NCBI GenBank assembly: GCA_048267305.1 | Contig: JBLWXT010000002.1 | Span: forward strand, 189,713-253,712 | Origin: Owenweeksia sp048267305 | GTDB taxonomy: Bacteria > Bacteroidota > Bacteroidia > Flavobacteriales > Schleiferiaceae | Direction: 5' to 3' | Length of the DNA: 64,000 bases | Shown: in pieces, positions 33,354 to 43,338 of the stretch | Layout of the letters: each line of letters begins with the position of its first letter | Numbering within the stretch: the stretch's first letter is position 1 | Program-made: the position numbers and the translations under genes | Notes under the pieces: model-generated | What the model was told of the DNA's origin: nothing | The model's input: only the letters and a program-made list of their open reading frames with translations | The model's database searches: none

Positions 33354-33385
33354 CAAAGGTAGCTAAAGAAACAGGTTTCAAAAAA
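33354..33385 (-). promoter_or_regulatory. promoter of the suf operon
   Basis: On the minus strand TACCTTTG (33361-33354) matches the -7 consensus TAnnTTTG. TTTTTTG (33385-33379) sits 17 bp upstream as the -33 element. It is 29 bp from the sufA start. No IscR- or Fur-like operator is evident by eye. Confidence 0.6.
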
Positions 33386-33472
33386 TCAAACAAGTGTATA
33401 TATCTATCGATTAATAGGATGAGTATAACTGCCCAATAACTAATTGATTAGCGTGTTTGTATGGGATATTTC

Positions 33473-33480
33473 TATATTTG
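33473..33480 (+). promoter_or_regulatory. -7 promoter box of the first repeat-protein gene
   Basis: TATATTTG matches TAnnTTTG, 51 bp upstream of the ATG at 33532. No well-spaced -33 element is clear. Confidence 0.45.
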
Positions 33481-33531
33481 TGGATTGCTCCAATTCTCGC
33501 TCTACAACTAGAATAACCGGACTTAACTTAT

Positions 33532-36500
33532 ATGAGTATTGGAAAATACATTATTCTTTGGCTGATTCTGTTATTCGGGGTTCAGTTTGCCTATGCTTGT
33601 AAGCCGAATATAAATTGGGCTCCAACATTGAGCTTTTGCGCAGGTAATTCCATTGTGCTAAGTGCCTACAACCCCAATTGTACATACCTGTGGAGCACAA
33701 ATGATACCACTCCCTCCATAACCATTAGCACCTCCGGAACATATTATGTTACGGTTACTAATTCGTGTGGATCAACTTCGGATACGATTCAGGTAATCGT
33801 GGCTCAGTCACTGAATATTAACCTGGGGCCAGATAGGGAAATGTGTGCCACTGGCGGGCCTACCCTCTCAGTCCCTAGCATGCCAAACACTACATACCGC
33901 TGGCAGGATGCATCCACCAGCAATCAGATCTCTGTAACTCAGTCGGGAACTTATCATGTAAGAGTAACAAATGCCTGTGGTAGCTTTTACGACACCGTAA
34001 ATATTACACTGGTTCAAAAGCCCATAGTATCATTAGGGCCGGATATTAACAATTGCTTTAGCAGCCTTGATACATTGAGCATTCCGGGAGGGCAGAGTGG
34101 TAAGATTTACTGGAGCACAGGTGATACAACAAAAAGCTTGGTGGTAAGCTCTCCGGGTACCTATTGGGTAATGATGATTAATGGCTGTGGTACCTTTTCG
34201 GACACTATAAGGATTACACATAATCAGGGGGCCGGGCTAAATCTCGGTGGGGTTATTACCAAGTGTGTAAATAGCACTCTTGTTTTAGATCCCGGTTTAG
34301 CAGGTGGTACTTATTTCTGGAGTACCAGTGCAACCAGCCCTACGCTATCCGTTGCAACAGCCGGAATCTATTGGCTAAGGTATACGGATAATTGTGGTGT
34401 GTTTTACGATACAGTGCAGGTTGTTGACGTAAATACCTCCAGTGTGAGTTTGGGCAATGATACCAATATATGCTACGATGATATTTTTTATCTGGATGCG
34501 GGTAATCCGGGTAGTGTTTACAATTGGTCAACCGGAGGAACTGCACAAACCCAGCTGGTAACACTTTCCGGGAAGTATTGGGTGAGTGTTGATAATGGTT
34601 GTGGTTTGGTATATGACACTATTGATGTTAAAGTTACCTATCAACCGGTCGATTCCATTGGTGATACGGCATTTTACTGTGGAAATGGGTATGTTGATGT
34701 CAATGCGAGAAACTTTGGGCCAAGTGCTTATTATTACTGGGATGATGGAAGCTCAGGGCAAACCCACAGATACTCCTCAGAGGGCAATCACTCTGTTTTG
34801 GTGGGCAATCATTGTGATACAATTTTGGTGGAGTTTTACGTGAAAAAACTTAAAATGGCCCCTCTGGATTTGGGAAGGGATACCACGGTATGTGACTATC
34901 TGCTATTAGATACTGAGTTGCCGCCAAGGGCTCATAAGTTTTTATGGAACGGTGGCAGCATGCTGCCATATAAGGCAGTAACAGCATCCGGAAAGCACTG
35001 GGTTGAGGTTACAAATGCCTGTGGAGTATTTTATGACACCATAAGTGTTACAGTAACACAGCCACCTTCCATTACGCCATCGGGAACCGTAACAGTATGT
35101 CAGGGAAGCAATGTTACACTACAGGCAAATCCTGTGGATACTGTAACCAAATACCTTTGGAGCACAGGGGATACAACGAGTTCAATATTGGTGTCGAATC
35201 CGGGTACCTATTATTTACAGGCCGTAAATATTTGTGATACACTATACGATAGTGTAGTGGTAAGAAATTCACATCCCATCAATTTAAATTTAGGGCCAGA
35301 CACCGCTCTTTGCGTTTCTCAGGTACTTCTGCTTAGCGTTACTAAATATGGGGCTGATTCGGCACGATGGAGCACTGGCTCAAGAAACGGATGGCTTCCC
35401 GTTACCCAAACGGGTACCTATTGGGTAAATGTTTACAATGCCTGTGGAGTATTTTCAGATACTATTAATGTTCGGGTTAATTCAGAACCAAAGGATCAGC
35501 TGGATGATGTTTCTTTTTGTGTAGGTGGTAGTGTGGTGGTTAATGCCAGTCAGCCCAATGTAAACTCCTATTATTGGAGTACAGGAGCAACATCGTCTTC
35601 AGTAACCATATCAACTCCCGGGTGGTATTGGGTGGAGCTAACAAATGATTGCGGGAAAATAAAGGATTCATTTTATGTAAGGGAGGATCATCCAATCGCG
35701 CCCTTCTCAATCGGTAAAGACACCATTTTTTGTGCAGGAACCCTTTGGCTCGATCCTGTAGATATTCCCGGAGTAAAATATATGTGGCAAGATGGTACAA
35801 ATGCACGCAGGCATCAGGCAACAGTATCGGGCACTTATTGGGTTACAGCCTCAAATAGCTGCAACTCCTATACTGATAGTATAACTATACTAATTACAGG
35901 GCCTCCCAAACTTACTTTAGGAGATTCGGTAATGTTTTGTGCCGGGAGTATTTTTACGCTAAACGCACAAAACCCTGGTTGTACCTATTTATGGAGCGAT
36001 GGCAGTACCAATCAATATTTTTCATCTGATACCGCAGGAGTTTATTACGTAACTATAACCAACAAATGTGGTGTTTTAACGGATACTGTTGAGCTAATAA
36101 CCGAGTATCCCTTGGTAAACCTTGAGTTGGGAAGCGATACAGTGATATGCCTGGGGCAGTCTCTTACGCTGGATGCCTATTATGACAATGTATATACCCA
36201 ATGGAACACAGGGGAAAGCAGCAGGTATATCACAGTGAGTAGCACGGGCTCATATTCGGTGCTCATTTCCAATTCATGCGGAGTGTGGACTGATACCATT
36301 TTTGTGGAGGTGCAGGAAACTCCGGTCTTCGACCTTGGCTCTGACACTGCTATTTGCAATATAAATGGGTCATTGTATTTGGAGGGACCATCAGGCATGG
36401 AAAACTACGAATGGAGCAATGGTGTAAAAGTGGCCGCGTCTACGTTTACCTCGGCAGGAAAAAAATGGTTAACGGTGAGCAATAAATGCTTTTCCTATAC

Positions 36501-37230
36501 GGATACCATTATTTTGATAGGTGAAGATTTTATCGAAATGGATTTGGGAGAGGATACGGTATTGTGCTTTGGCGAATCATTGTACCTGTCTCCCGGGAAC
36601 CTGGGTTATCCCATAAAATGGGACAATGGTTTAACAGCAGATTTTAGGGAAGTAACACGCAGCGGGAAATATTGGGCCCGGGCCCAAAACAGTTGTGGGA
36701 TATTTTCCGATACCATTCATGTTCGTTTTGATTATCCATTGCAGCCTGAAGCCCTCGATACACTCGTATGTCTTGGTGATTCAGCCGTTGTAAACCTTAC
36801 CAAATCTGCCCTTAGCCTTGTTTGGTTTGACGGATCAACAGAAAAATTAAGATATTTTTCTGAGGAAGGGACCTATCCCTTATCCCTTACCAATCAATGT
36901 GGTACCTTTTATAAGGATTTTGAGGTCACACTTTCAAACTGTGATTGCCCGCTGTATGTGGCTAATGCCTTTACACCTAATGGGGATGGTATTAATGATG
37001 AGTATCAGATTGTTCATGATTGCGATCTGGTGGCCTATCATCTTCAGATATACAACAGGTGGGGAGAGAGAATATTTGAATCGTTTGACCCTGAAGAAAC
37101 CTGGGATGGAACCTATCATGGTATAGATGCACCAATTGGAACCTACAATTACCTTCTAAATTATACCTGGATGGTGTACGATGCCGATCATAATGAACAA
37201 AAACAGGGTGTTATAAATCTTCTTCGCTAG
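33532..37230 (+). CDS. giant repeat surface protein with T9SS type B sorting domain, copy 1
   Basis: 1232 residues. A signal peptide (about 1-22, ending FAYA) is followed by CKPNINW and 16 tandem repeats of about 70 residues. A typical repeat reads: leading LGPD or LGxDT, a cysteine, a Tyr/Phe-x-Trp-Ser-Thr-Gly core, Gly-Thr-Tyr-Trp-Val, a second cysteine in NACG, then DTI. Each repeat thus carries a cysteine pair likely forming a disulfide. The C-terminus (about 1140-1232) begins YVANAFTPNGDGINDEYQI and contains IYNRWGERIFES and WDGTYHG, the gliding motility-associated CHU_C signature recognised by the type IX secretion system. Repeats resemble immunoglobulin-like surface modules. The protein is expected to be secreted to the cell surface; adhesion is a guess. 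A tandem paralog follows. Confidence 0.9.
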   Translation: MSIGKYIILWLILLFGVQFAYACKPNINWAPTLSFCAGNSIVLSAYNPNCTYLWSTNDTTPSITISTSGTYYVTVTNSCGSTSDTIQVIVAQSLNINLGPDREMCATGGPTLSVPSMPNTTYRWQDASTSNQISVTQSGTYHVRVTNACGSFYDTVNITLVQKPIVSLGPDINNCFSSLDTLSIPGGQSGKIYWSTGDTTKSLVVSSPGTYWVMMINGCGTFSDTIRITHNQGAGLNLGGVITKCVNSTLVLDPGLAGGTYFWSTSATSPTLSVATAGIYWLRYTDNCGVFYDTVQVVDVNTSSVSLGNDTNICYDDIFYLDAGNPGSVYNWSTGGTAQTQLVTLSGKYWVSVDNGCGLVYDTIDVKVTYQPVDSIGDTAFYCGNGYVDVNARNFGPSAYYYWDDGSSGQTHRYSSEGNHSVLVGNHCDTILVEFYVKKLKMAPLDLGRDTTVCDYLLLDTELPPRAHKFLWNGGSMLPYKAVTASGKHWVEVTNACGVFYDTISVTVTQPPSITPSGTVTVCQGSNVTLQANPVDTVTKYLWSTGDTTSSILVSNPGTYYLQAVNICDTLYDSVVVRNSHPINLNLGPDTALCVSQVLLLSVTKYGADSARWSTGSRNGWLPVTQTGTYWVNVYNACGVFSDTINVRVNSEPKDQLDDVSFCVGGSVVVNASQPNVNSYYWSTGATSSSVTISTPGWYWVELTNDCGKIKDSFYVREDHPIAPFSIGKDTIFCAGTLWLDPVDIPGVKYMWQDGTNARRHQATVSGTYWVTASNSCNSYTDSITILITGPPKLTLGDSVMFCAGSIFTLNAQNPGCTYLWSDGSTNQYFSSDTAGVYYVTITNKCGVLTDTVELITEYPLVNLELGSDTVICLGQSLTLDAYYDNVYTQWNTGESSRYITVSSTGSYSVLISNSCGVWTDTIFVEVQETPVFDLGSDTAICNINGSLYLEGPSGMENYEWSNGVKVAASTFTSAGKKWLTVSNKCFSYTDTIILIGEDFIEMDLGEDTVLCFGESLYLSPGNLGYPIKWDNGLTADFREVTRSGKYWARAQNSCGIFSDTIHVRFDYPLQPEALDTLVCLGDSAVVNLTKSALSLVWFDGSTEKLRYFSEEGTYPLSLTNQCGTFYKDFEVTLSNCDCPLYVANAFTPNGDGINDEYQIVHDCDLVAYHLQIYNRWGERIFESFDPEETWDGTYHGIDAPIGTYNYLLNYTWMVYDADHNEQKQGVINLLR

Positions 37231-37383
37231 TTCAACACTCTTTTTTTAGAAAAAATTTCCCTAGAAATTTCTCAGAGGGTGTAAAATATAAAGGCCTGAA
37301 ATCTAAGCCTTTTAGAATCTCCTAAAATCCATAAAAATCTGATAGTCAGTATTTTCGATGGCTATTTTGTGTCCTGATTTGTA

Positions 37384-37412
37384 TTGTTGGGTGGATGTTT
37401 ATACTACATTTG
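37384..37412 (+). promoter_or_regulatory. promoter of the second repeat-protein gene
   Basis: TACATTTG at 37405-37412 matches the -7 consensus with TTG at 37384-37386, 18 bp upstream. It lies 49 bp before the ATG at 37461, so the two paralogs can be expressed independently. Confidence 0.55.
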
Positions 37413-37460
37413 TTCCGCTTGTAAACGTTACTCTCACTCATTATTTAAATCAAGCAAGTC

Positions 37461-40400
37461 ATGAAACTTGGATACAAAACATTTTTGTATCTGATCGTTC
37501 TTAACATTTTGACTCCAGAAAGTGCTGAAGCATGTAAGCCCCAAATTAATTGGGGAAGTTCAGTTAGTTTTTGCCAAGGAAACTCTTTTACTCTAAACGC
37601 GGCAAATCCTAATTCAACCTATGTGTGGAGCACAGGAGCATCAAGTCCCAGTATTTCGGTGAACACATCGGGTAAGTACTGGGTATCGGTAACCAATCCG
37701 TGTGGAACAACATCAGATACCATACAGGTAATAGTAGATAGCCCTGTAAACGTAAATTTAGGACAGGATCGTTCAATTTGTAATGGTTCCACCCTTCAAC
37801 TCTCGGTTCCTTTTTCTCCCAGTTCAACGTACCATTGGCAGAATGGCTTTACCGGTCATCAGCTGAATGTAACACAAGCCGGAGTGTACCATGTAGCTGT
37901 TACCAACGCTTGTGGTACCTATAGTGATACTGTTGTGATTTCTGTTGATAATCCGCAAACAGTTTCTCTTGGTCAGGATGTGATCAACTGTACCTCAAAT
38001 CCCACAGTATTACAATTGCCAGCCGGGCTCACAGGAAATGTGAGATGGAGCAACGGATCTAAAGGAAATTCTATTTCTGTTAATACCTCAGGAACCTATT
38101 GGGTTAAGGTTACCAATGCCTGTGGAGTATCGTCAGATACTATTAATGTAGCATTTGTTGGACCCGATAAGCTGTTTAGCACAGATACCATATTGTTTTG
38201 TAACTCAGGTAGTCTAAGCTTAAGCAGCCCTGTATCTACAGGAGCCCACCTTTGGAGTACAAGTTCTGTAAGCAATTCCATTCAGATAACTCAACCGGGC
38301 AAATACTGGCTCAGGGTAACTTTAGCTTGTGGTACATTTTCAGATACCATCTATCTCATAGGAAGCAGCAGCAATTTGGTAAACCTTGGGCCTGATGTAG
38401 TGCTGTGCCCCGGAGATTCCACAATTATAGATGCCGGTAATCCCGGAAGTACTTTTTTGTGGAATGGCGGAATGACAACTCAATCCATAACCACAGATAC
38501 AGCCGGAACCTATTGGGTAGGAGCGGATAATGGATGTGGTATGGTGTACGATACCTTAAAGGTTGAGATAAACCCTGTGCCTAACCCGAGTATACCCGAT
38601 ACCGTTTATACATGCCAGGGAAGCCTTGCGGCTGTAGATGCCGGAAGCTGGGGTAGTCAAACTTCTTATCTATGGAGTGACAACAGTACTTCCAAAATCA
38701 ACTCAAATTTGGGTATTGGAAATCACTGGGTAACGGTTTCAAACCAATGTGGCACGGTTACAAAGCATTTCTCCGTAAAAACTACATCTCCCGTTTCCAT
38801 AGATTTGGGTGAGGATACCGTTTTTTGTAATGGACAGATAATCCTAAGAAGTGGTGTTGCTAAAAGTGGAAATCAGTTTTTATGGTCAAAGGGTGGTAAT
38901 ACAACTCAGAATCTTACGGTAAATAGATCAGGAACCTATTGGGTACAGGTAACAAATGCCTGTGGAGTTTATAGCGATACTATAGTGGTTACGGTTATTA
39001 AAAAGCCCATCAGTATAGCACAGGATACCATTTACAAATGCCCGGGGAGTAGTGTTGTGTTAAAGACCTCTTATGCCTCATACAATACTTATAACTGGAG
39101 TACTGGTGGTAAGGCTTATAGGCTGGTGGTTACAACCCCAGGGAAATATTGGTATACAGCTACTAACCAATGTTTCTCTACAACCGATACTGTTTACGTG
39201 GTGGATAAAACCACTACGCAATTTAGTCTTGGGAAGGATACAAGCTTTTGTGCACCAGCTAAGCTGAAACTTTACTTTAATCAACCAGGTGTTGATTCGG
39301 TGCTGTGGCAGAATTGGAAGGTGAAAAGTATTGTTACAATTAAGAAGACAGGAAATTACATAGCTAAAGCATATACTAGCTGCGGAATTATTATCGATAC
39401 TATTCGTGTGGTGGTAAAACAGCCCGCAGATATGTTACTTCGTGACACCACCTTCTGCGGAACTGGTTCTGTGGTTTTAGACGTAACTCAACCTCAGGCC
39501 ACTTCCTATTTGTGGAATACTAGCGCTACCACTTCTTCTATTACTGTAAATACTGTAGGCTGGTATTATGTGGATATAACAACGGAATGCGGAACCCTTA
39601 GAGATTCTGCCTATGTTAATGCCGTTGCACCCTTGCCTTCAATTGATTTGGGTAATGATACACTATACTGTGCTGGTCAACTGGTGTTGAATCCCGGAAA
39701 TTTCCCCAATGCCAAATACAGATGGTCCACCAATGATACTACACGTTCAATAACAGTTTCTCAAACCGGAACCTATTATGTTGAGATATCAAACTCCTGT
39801 AATACAGTAACAGATACTATTAATGTAACCGTTACTGGTCCGCCACAAATGGTACTGGGTAATAATGTGAAATTTTGCGGAGGAAGTACTTTAAATCTCA
39901 ACGCTCAAAATCCCGGTTGTACCTATAGCTGGAGTAATGGAGATACTACTCAGACTCTTAGTGTAACTGCCGGAGGTAAATACTGGGTAACAGTTGCCAA
40001 TGCATGTGGCGTTATTACTGATACTATAAATGTATTTGTGGAGAATCCTTTGGCAAACCTTTCTTTGGGAGGTGATACTGCTATTTGTGTGGGAGATTCA
40101 ATATTACTAGAAACCCAGATTCCGGGTGTGTTTACCAAGTGGAAAAATGGATCTAACATGCCGAGCATTTATGTAAAGCAAACCGGAGACTATTGGGTGC
40201 AGGTTTCAAACTCTTGCGGAAGCTGGGAAGATACCGTTCATGTTGAGGTGGTGGATGTTCCTGCATTTTCACTGGGTAATGATACATCAGTATGTGCTGT
40301 TGGAGGATCTTTGCTTTTAGAAGCTCCACAAAATATGCAGAGCTACAGGTGGAAAGACGGAAGCACGGCATCTACCTTTTTGGCCACATCAGCGGGCAAG

Positions 40401-41171
40401 TATTGGGTAACGGTTACCAACAAGTGTTTCTCCTACTCCGATACCATAATTATTACTGAAGAGTTTCCCCTGAGTATTGACCTTGGCCCGGATACTACCT
40501 TGTGCTACGGAGAGTCACTAGAACTTGATGCCAACTTGCAACATCAAAACTTTAAATGGAGTAACAGTAATAACTCTGTGCCTACCCAAACGGTTACTGA
40601 AAGCGGAGTTTATTGGTTAAGTGCTACCAATAGCTGTGGTGTTTTTTCTGACACTATCATTGTAACCTTTGAAAAGCCAATAAATACAGAAACCGTTGAC
40701 ACCACTATATGCGATGGAGATGAAGCCACCTTTGATCTTTCTGAAATCACCGAGGACTTTACCTGGTATGATGGCGGCAAGCAAAAAATAAGAAGCTTTG
40801 ATAAGGAAGGGGATTACACTATCAACCTGAATAATCAGTGCGGTAATTACACCAGAACTTACCGTGTAAACCTTACTTACTGCGAATGTCCATTCTTTGT
40901 GGCCAATGCTTTTTCACCAAACGGTGATGGAACCAATGATGAGTTTAAGGTAGGTCACAGTTGTGATCTTGCAGAATATAACATTCAGATATTCAACCGC
41001 TGGGGGCAATTGGTTTATGAAGGCCATGATGCCGATGAAGGTTGGGATGGTACTTATGGTGGAAATGAAGCTCCTGTAGGTATTTATACTTATAAAATAT
41101 CATACATGTGGTATGTATATGGCGTTGATCATGTAAAAGAACACACAGGCATGATAACACTTATGCGATAA
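37461..41171 (+). CDS. giant repeat surface protein with T9SS type B sorting domain, copy 2
   Basis: 1236 residues, colinear with the preceding gene: signal peptide, CKPQINWG start, 16 repeats of about 70 residues with the same paired-cysteine and WSTG/GTYWV layout, and a CHU_C C-terminus (FVANAFSPNGDGTNDEFKV, IFNRWGQLVYEG, WDGTYGG). Repeats at matching positions in the two proteins are more alike than repeats within one protein, for example repeat 12 (AQNPGCTYxWS) and repeat 16, so the whole gene was duplicated after the 16-repeat array had formed. Secreted by T9SS to the surface. It ends 27 bp before thiL. Confidence 0.9.
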   Translation: MKLGYKTFLYLIVLNILTPESAEACKPQINWGSSVSFCQGNSFTLNAANPNSTYVWSTGASSPSISVNTSGKYWVSVTNPCGTTSDTIQVIVDSPVNVNLGQDRSICNGSTLQLSVPFSPSSTYHWQNGFTGHQLNVTQAGVYHVAVTNACGTYSDTVVISVDNPQTVSLGQDVINCTSNPTVLQLPAGLTGNVRWSNGSKGNSISVNTSGTYWVKVTNACGVSSDTINVAFVGPDKLFSTDTILFCNSGSLSLSSPVSTGAHLWSTSSVSNSIQITQPGKYWLRVTLACGTFSDTIYLIGSSSNLVNLGPDVVLCPGDSTIIDAGNPGSTFLWNGGMTTQSITTDTAGTYWVGADNGCGMVYDTLKVEINPVPNPSIPDTVYTCQGSLAAVDAGSWGSQTSYLWSDNSTSKINSNLGIGNHWVTVSNQCGTVTKHFSVKTTSPVSIDLGEDTVFCNGQIILRSGVAKSGNQFLWSKGGNTTQNLTVNRSGTYWVQVTNACGVYSDTIVVTVIKKPISIAQDTIYKCPGSSVVLKTSYASYNTYNWSTGGKAYRLVVTTPGKYWYTATNQCFSTTDTVYVVDKTTTQFSLGKDTSFCAPAKLKLYFNQPGVDSVLWQNWKVKSIVTIKKTGNYIAKAYTSCGIIIDTIRVVVKQPADMLLRDTTFCGTGSVVLDVTQPQATSYLWNTSATTSSITVNTVGWYYVDITTECGTLRDSAYVNAVAPLPSIDLGNDTLYCAGQLVLNPGNFPNAKYRWSTNDTTRSITVSQTGTYYVEISNSCNTVTDTINVTVTGPPQMVLGNNVKFCGGSTLNLNAQNPGCTYSWSNGDTTQTLSVTAGGKYWVTVANACGVITDTINVFVENPLANLSLGGDTAICVGDSILLETQIPGVFTKWKNGSNMPSIYVKQTGDYWVQVSNSCGSWEDTVHVEVVDVPAFSLGNDTSVCAVGGSLLLEAPQNMQSYRWKDGSTASTFLATSAGKYWVTVTNKCFSYSDTIIITEEFPLSIDLGPDTTLCYGESLELDANLQHQNFKWSNSNNSVPTQTVTESGVYWLSATNSCGVFSDTIIVTFEKPINTETVDTTICDGDEATFDLSEITEDFTWYDGGKQKIRSFDKEGDYTINLNNQCGNYTRTYRVNLTYCECPFFVANAFSPNGDGTNDEFKVGHSCDLAEYNIQIFNRWGQLVYEGHDADEGWDGTYGGNEAPVGIYTYKISYMWYVYGVDHVKEHTGMITLMR

Positions 41172-41198
41172 GCCATATTTGCTTTGTAATTTTGCCGC

Positions 41199-42251
41199 AT
41201 GGCAGAACAAGAAGAAAAATTTACCAAACTCGCCAGTCTTGGGGAGTTTGGTCTTATAGACCGTCTCACAAAAAACTTTCCCTTGCGCAATGCTTCCTCC
41301 ATAAAAGGAGTTGGAGATGATTGCGCGGTGCTGGAGAACCTCGATAAGCAAACTGTTGTAACATCAGATGCACTTGTGGAAGGTGTGCATTTTGACTTTA
41401 CCTATGTATCACCCATGCATCTTGGGTATAAGGCAGTAATGGTAAACCTCTCTGATGTGTATGCAATGAATGCCTTGCCCAAGCAAATATTGGTCAATCT
41501 GGCTGTGTCCAACCGTTTTGGCGTGGAATTTCTCGAACAGATTTATGAAGGGATGCGCATTGCCTGCGAGGAGCATGAAGTGGATCTTGTAGGTGGAGAT
41601 ACCACCTCTTCCTTTTCGGGAATGATGATAAGCATAACAGCTATTGGCGAGGCTTATGATAAGGATATTGTTTACAGATCGGGTGCAAAGCCTACCGACC
41701 TTATCGTAGTTTCAGGAGATTTAGGTGGAGCCTATATGGGGCTACAGCTTTTGGAGCGCGAAAAAGAGGTTTTTAAAGCCGACCCGGATATGAAGCCACA
41801 ACTGGAAGGGCACAACTATGTTCTTCAGCGCCAGCTAAAACCTGAGGCACGCAGAGATGTTATTCAGATTTTGGAAGCCCTTGAGGTAAAACCAACCTCT
41901 ATGATTGATATTTCGGATGGCCTTAGCTCAGAAACCATTCATATTTGTAAATCTTCAGATGTGGGCGCCCGCCTGTACGAAGAGAAGATTCCTATTGACC
42001 CCACAGTATATAAACTTTGCGAAGAGTTTAATCTTACTACAACCACCGTTGCGCTTAATGGAGGCGAGGATTACGAACTACTCTTTACAGTGAATATTAA
42101 TGATCATGATAAGATAAAGGGAAATCCAAACCTTACAATCATTGGTCACATCACCGAAAAGGAAGATGGGATGAACCTAATGACACGTGATGGACAGGTT
42201 ATGGCTCTTACAGCACAAGGGTGGGATGCTATGCTACAAAAGAAAGAGTAG
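41199..42251 (+). CDS. thiL: thiamine-monophosphate kinase
   Basis: 350 residues. ThiL phosphorylates thiamine monophosphate to the active diphosphate in the cytosol. Signatures: FPLRNASSIKGVGDDCAVL (metal/ATP), TSDALVEGVHFDFTYVSP, LVGGDTTSS, MIDISDGLSSE and NGGEDYELLFTV. Length is normal for the family. No TPP riboswitch is visible upstream, because the gene follows the repeat-protein gene with a short gap. Confidence 0.95.
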   Translation: MAEQEEKFTKLASLGEFGLIDRLTKNFPLRNASSIKGVGDDCAVLENLDKQTVVTSDALVEGVHFDFTYVSPMHLGYKAVMVNLSDVYAMNALPKQILVNLAVSNRFGVEFLEQIYEGMRIACEEHEVDLVGGDTTSSFSGMMISITAIGEAYDKDIVYRSGAKPTDLIVVSGDLGGAYMGLQLLEREKEVFKADPDMKPQLEGHNYVLQRQLKPEARRDVIQILEALEVKPTSMIDISDGLSSETIHICKSSDVGARLYEEKIPIDPTVYKLCEEFNLTTTTVALNGGEDYELLFTVNINDHDKIKGNPNLTIIGHITEKEDGMNLMTRDGQVMALTAQGWDAMLQKKE

Positions 42252-42351
42252 ATAACCACTTGCAGGCATAACTGTTAAATTTTCAGGAGGTTGAAATAAT
42301 TCAGCCTAAAGTGAAGTTATTGGCTCACTAATTATAACTCACTGTTTTACA

Positions 42352-43251
42352 ATGAAAACAAAAGCGTTTTATCTGCTTGGCATACTAATGTCAATTTCGT
42401 TTGCCTTAACTGCTCAGCAAAGCAAGGTTTCTTCATTAAAGATTCAAGATTTTTCGGTGTTGCCTTCCGGGCAAATGTACAATGCCATACCATCCACCAT
42501 TATGGATTTTACAGATCTCACCCTAGGATCAACCATATTGGCTAGAGATTATTCCGGCTTTGAATATGCGGAGTATGGAACTACCAATGGGGCAGGGGGA
42601 TTTGAGGTAATGCTTGGATTGGGTTTAAGAAACAAGGAGAAAACGGGCTATCGACAAAATGCCCAGTTAAGAGTTGGTTTGGGATATTCCTCCATAAGCA
42701 GCCTAAATGCCAACTATTCTCAGGAGGTAAGAAAGCCTTATGATACCTTGGTTTCCAACCAAACGGGTAACAGCGTTTTTGTAGATTCTGTAATATACAG
42801 GGACTTAAACATGTATTACAATACAGATAATGTAAGGTTAGATGTATCTATGATATTCCGAACCACCGGAGTTTCACGCTGGTCTTTGTATGGAGGGGTT
42901 GGTTTGCGAGCCAATTACTCCTTCAACGGTTACACATCTGTAAATTATAATGTACAGCGTGGCACTGAGCAGGAGCGTCAGGATTATAAAGGCTACTATG
43001 GCTATGGCACAGACTATGAAACGGTAGAGGGGGAAAACGAAATTTTCAAGTCCAATAGCAGTTCCTTTGGGGCCGCTGTATATGTGCCGCTTGGCGCGGA
43101 TGTACGCTTTGGGAAAACCAGCGAATTCTGGAAAAAGATTCACCTTTTTGGTGAGTTGCGCCCCGGCATTGATTTCTCAAATATCCCCAATTACGGTTCG
43201 GTAACGCAAGGCTTCATTCAGTTTGGCCTGGGTGTGAAGGTTACGGGCTAA
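42352..43251 (+). CDS. secreted beta-rich outer-membrane-like protein, paralog A
   Basis: 299 residues. Signal peptide MKTKAFYLLGILMSISFALTA. The mature sequence alternates polar and hydrophobic residues and has barrel-like segments (FEVMLGLGLRNKEKTGYRQ, RWSLYGGVGLRANYSF, IHLFGELRPGIDFS), ending FIQFGLGVKVTG. It is paralogous to the next gene. Likely an outer-membrane beta-barrel; no named family recognised. Confidence 0.72.
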   Translation: MKTKAFYLLGILMSISFALTAQQSKVSSLKIQDFSVLPSGQMYNAIPSTIMDFTDLTLGSTILARDYSGFEYAEYGTTNGAGGFEVMLGLGLRNKEKTGYRQNAQLRVGLGYSSISSLNANYSQEVRKPYDTLVSNQTGNSVFVDSVIYRDLNMYYNTDNVRLDVSMIFRTTGVSRWSLYGGVGLRANYSFNGYTSVNYNVQRGTEQERQDYKGYYGYGTDYETVEGENEIFKSNSSSFGAAVYVPLGADVRFGKTSEFWKKIHLFGELRPGIDFSNIPNYGSVTQGFIQFGLGVKVTG

Positions 43252-43338
43252 TCCTCGAAACATTTTTTTAAAGGAGCAAGACCAACTGAAGTGAGTTTCT
43301 TTTCGTCATTAAGTAAAGTAATTACTAAAAACTTTCTA

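Noticed and set aside
33532..41171. CRISPR-like or DNA-level tandem repeats
   Set aside because: The repeats are diverged protein modules of about 70 residues, not identical DNA units with spacers. No CRISPR array was seen in the window.
41100..41199. TPP riboswitch upstream of thiL
   Set aside because: The gap is only 27 bp and no THI-box-like sequence (CTGAGA ... ) is visible.
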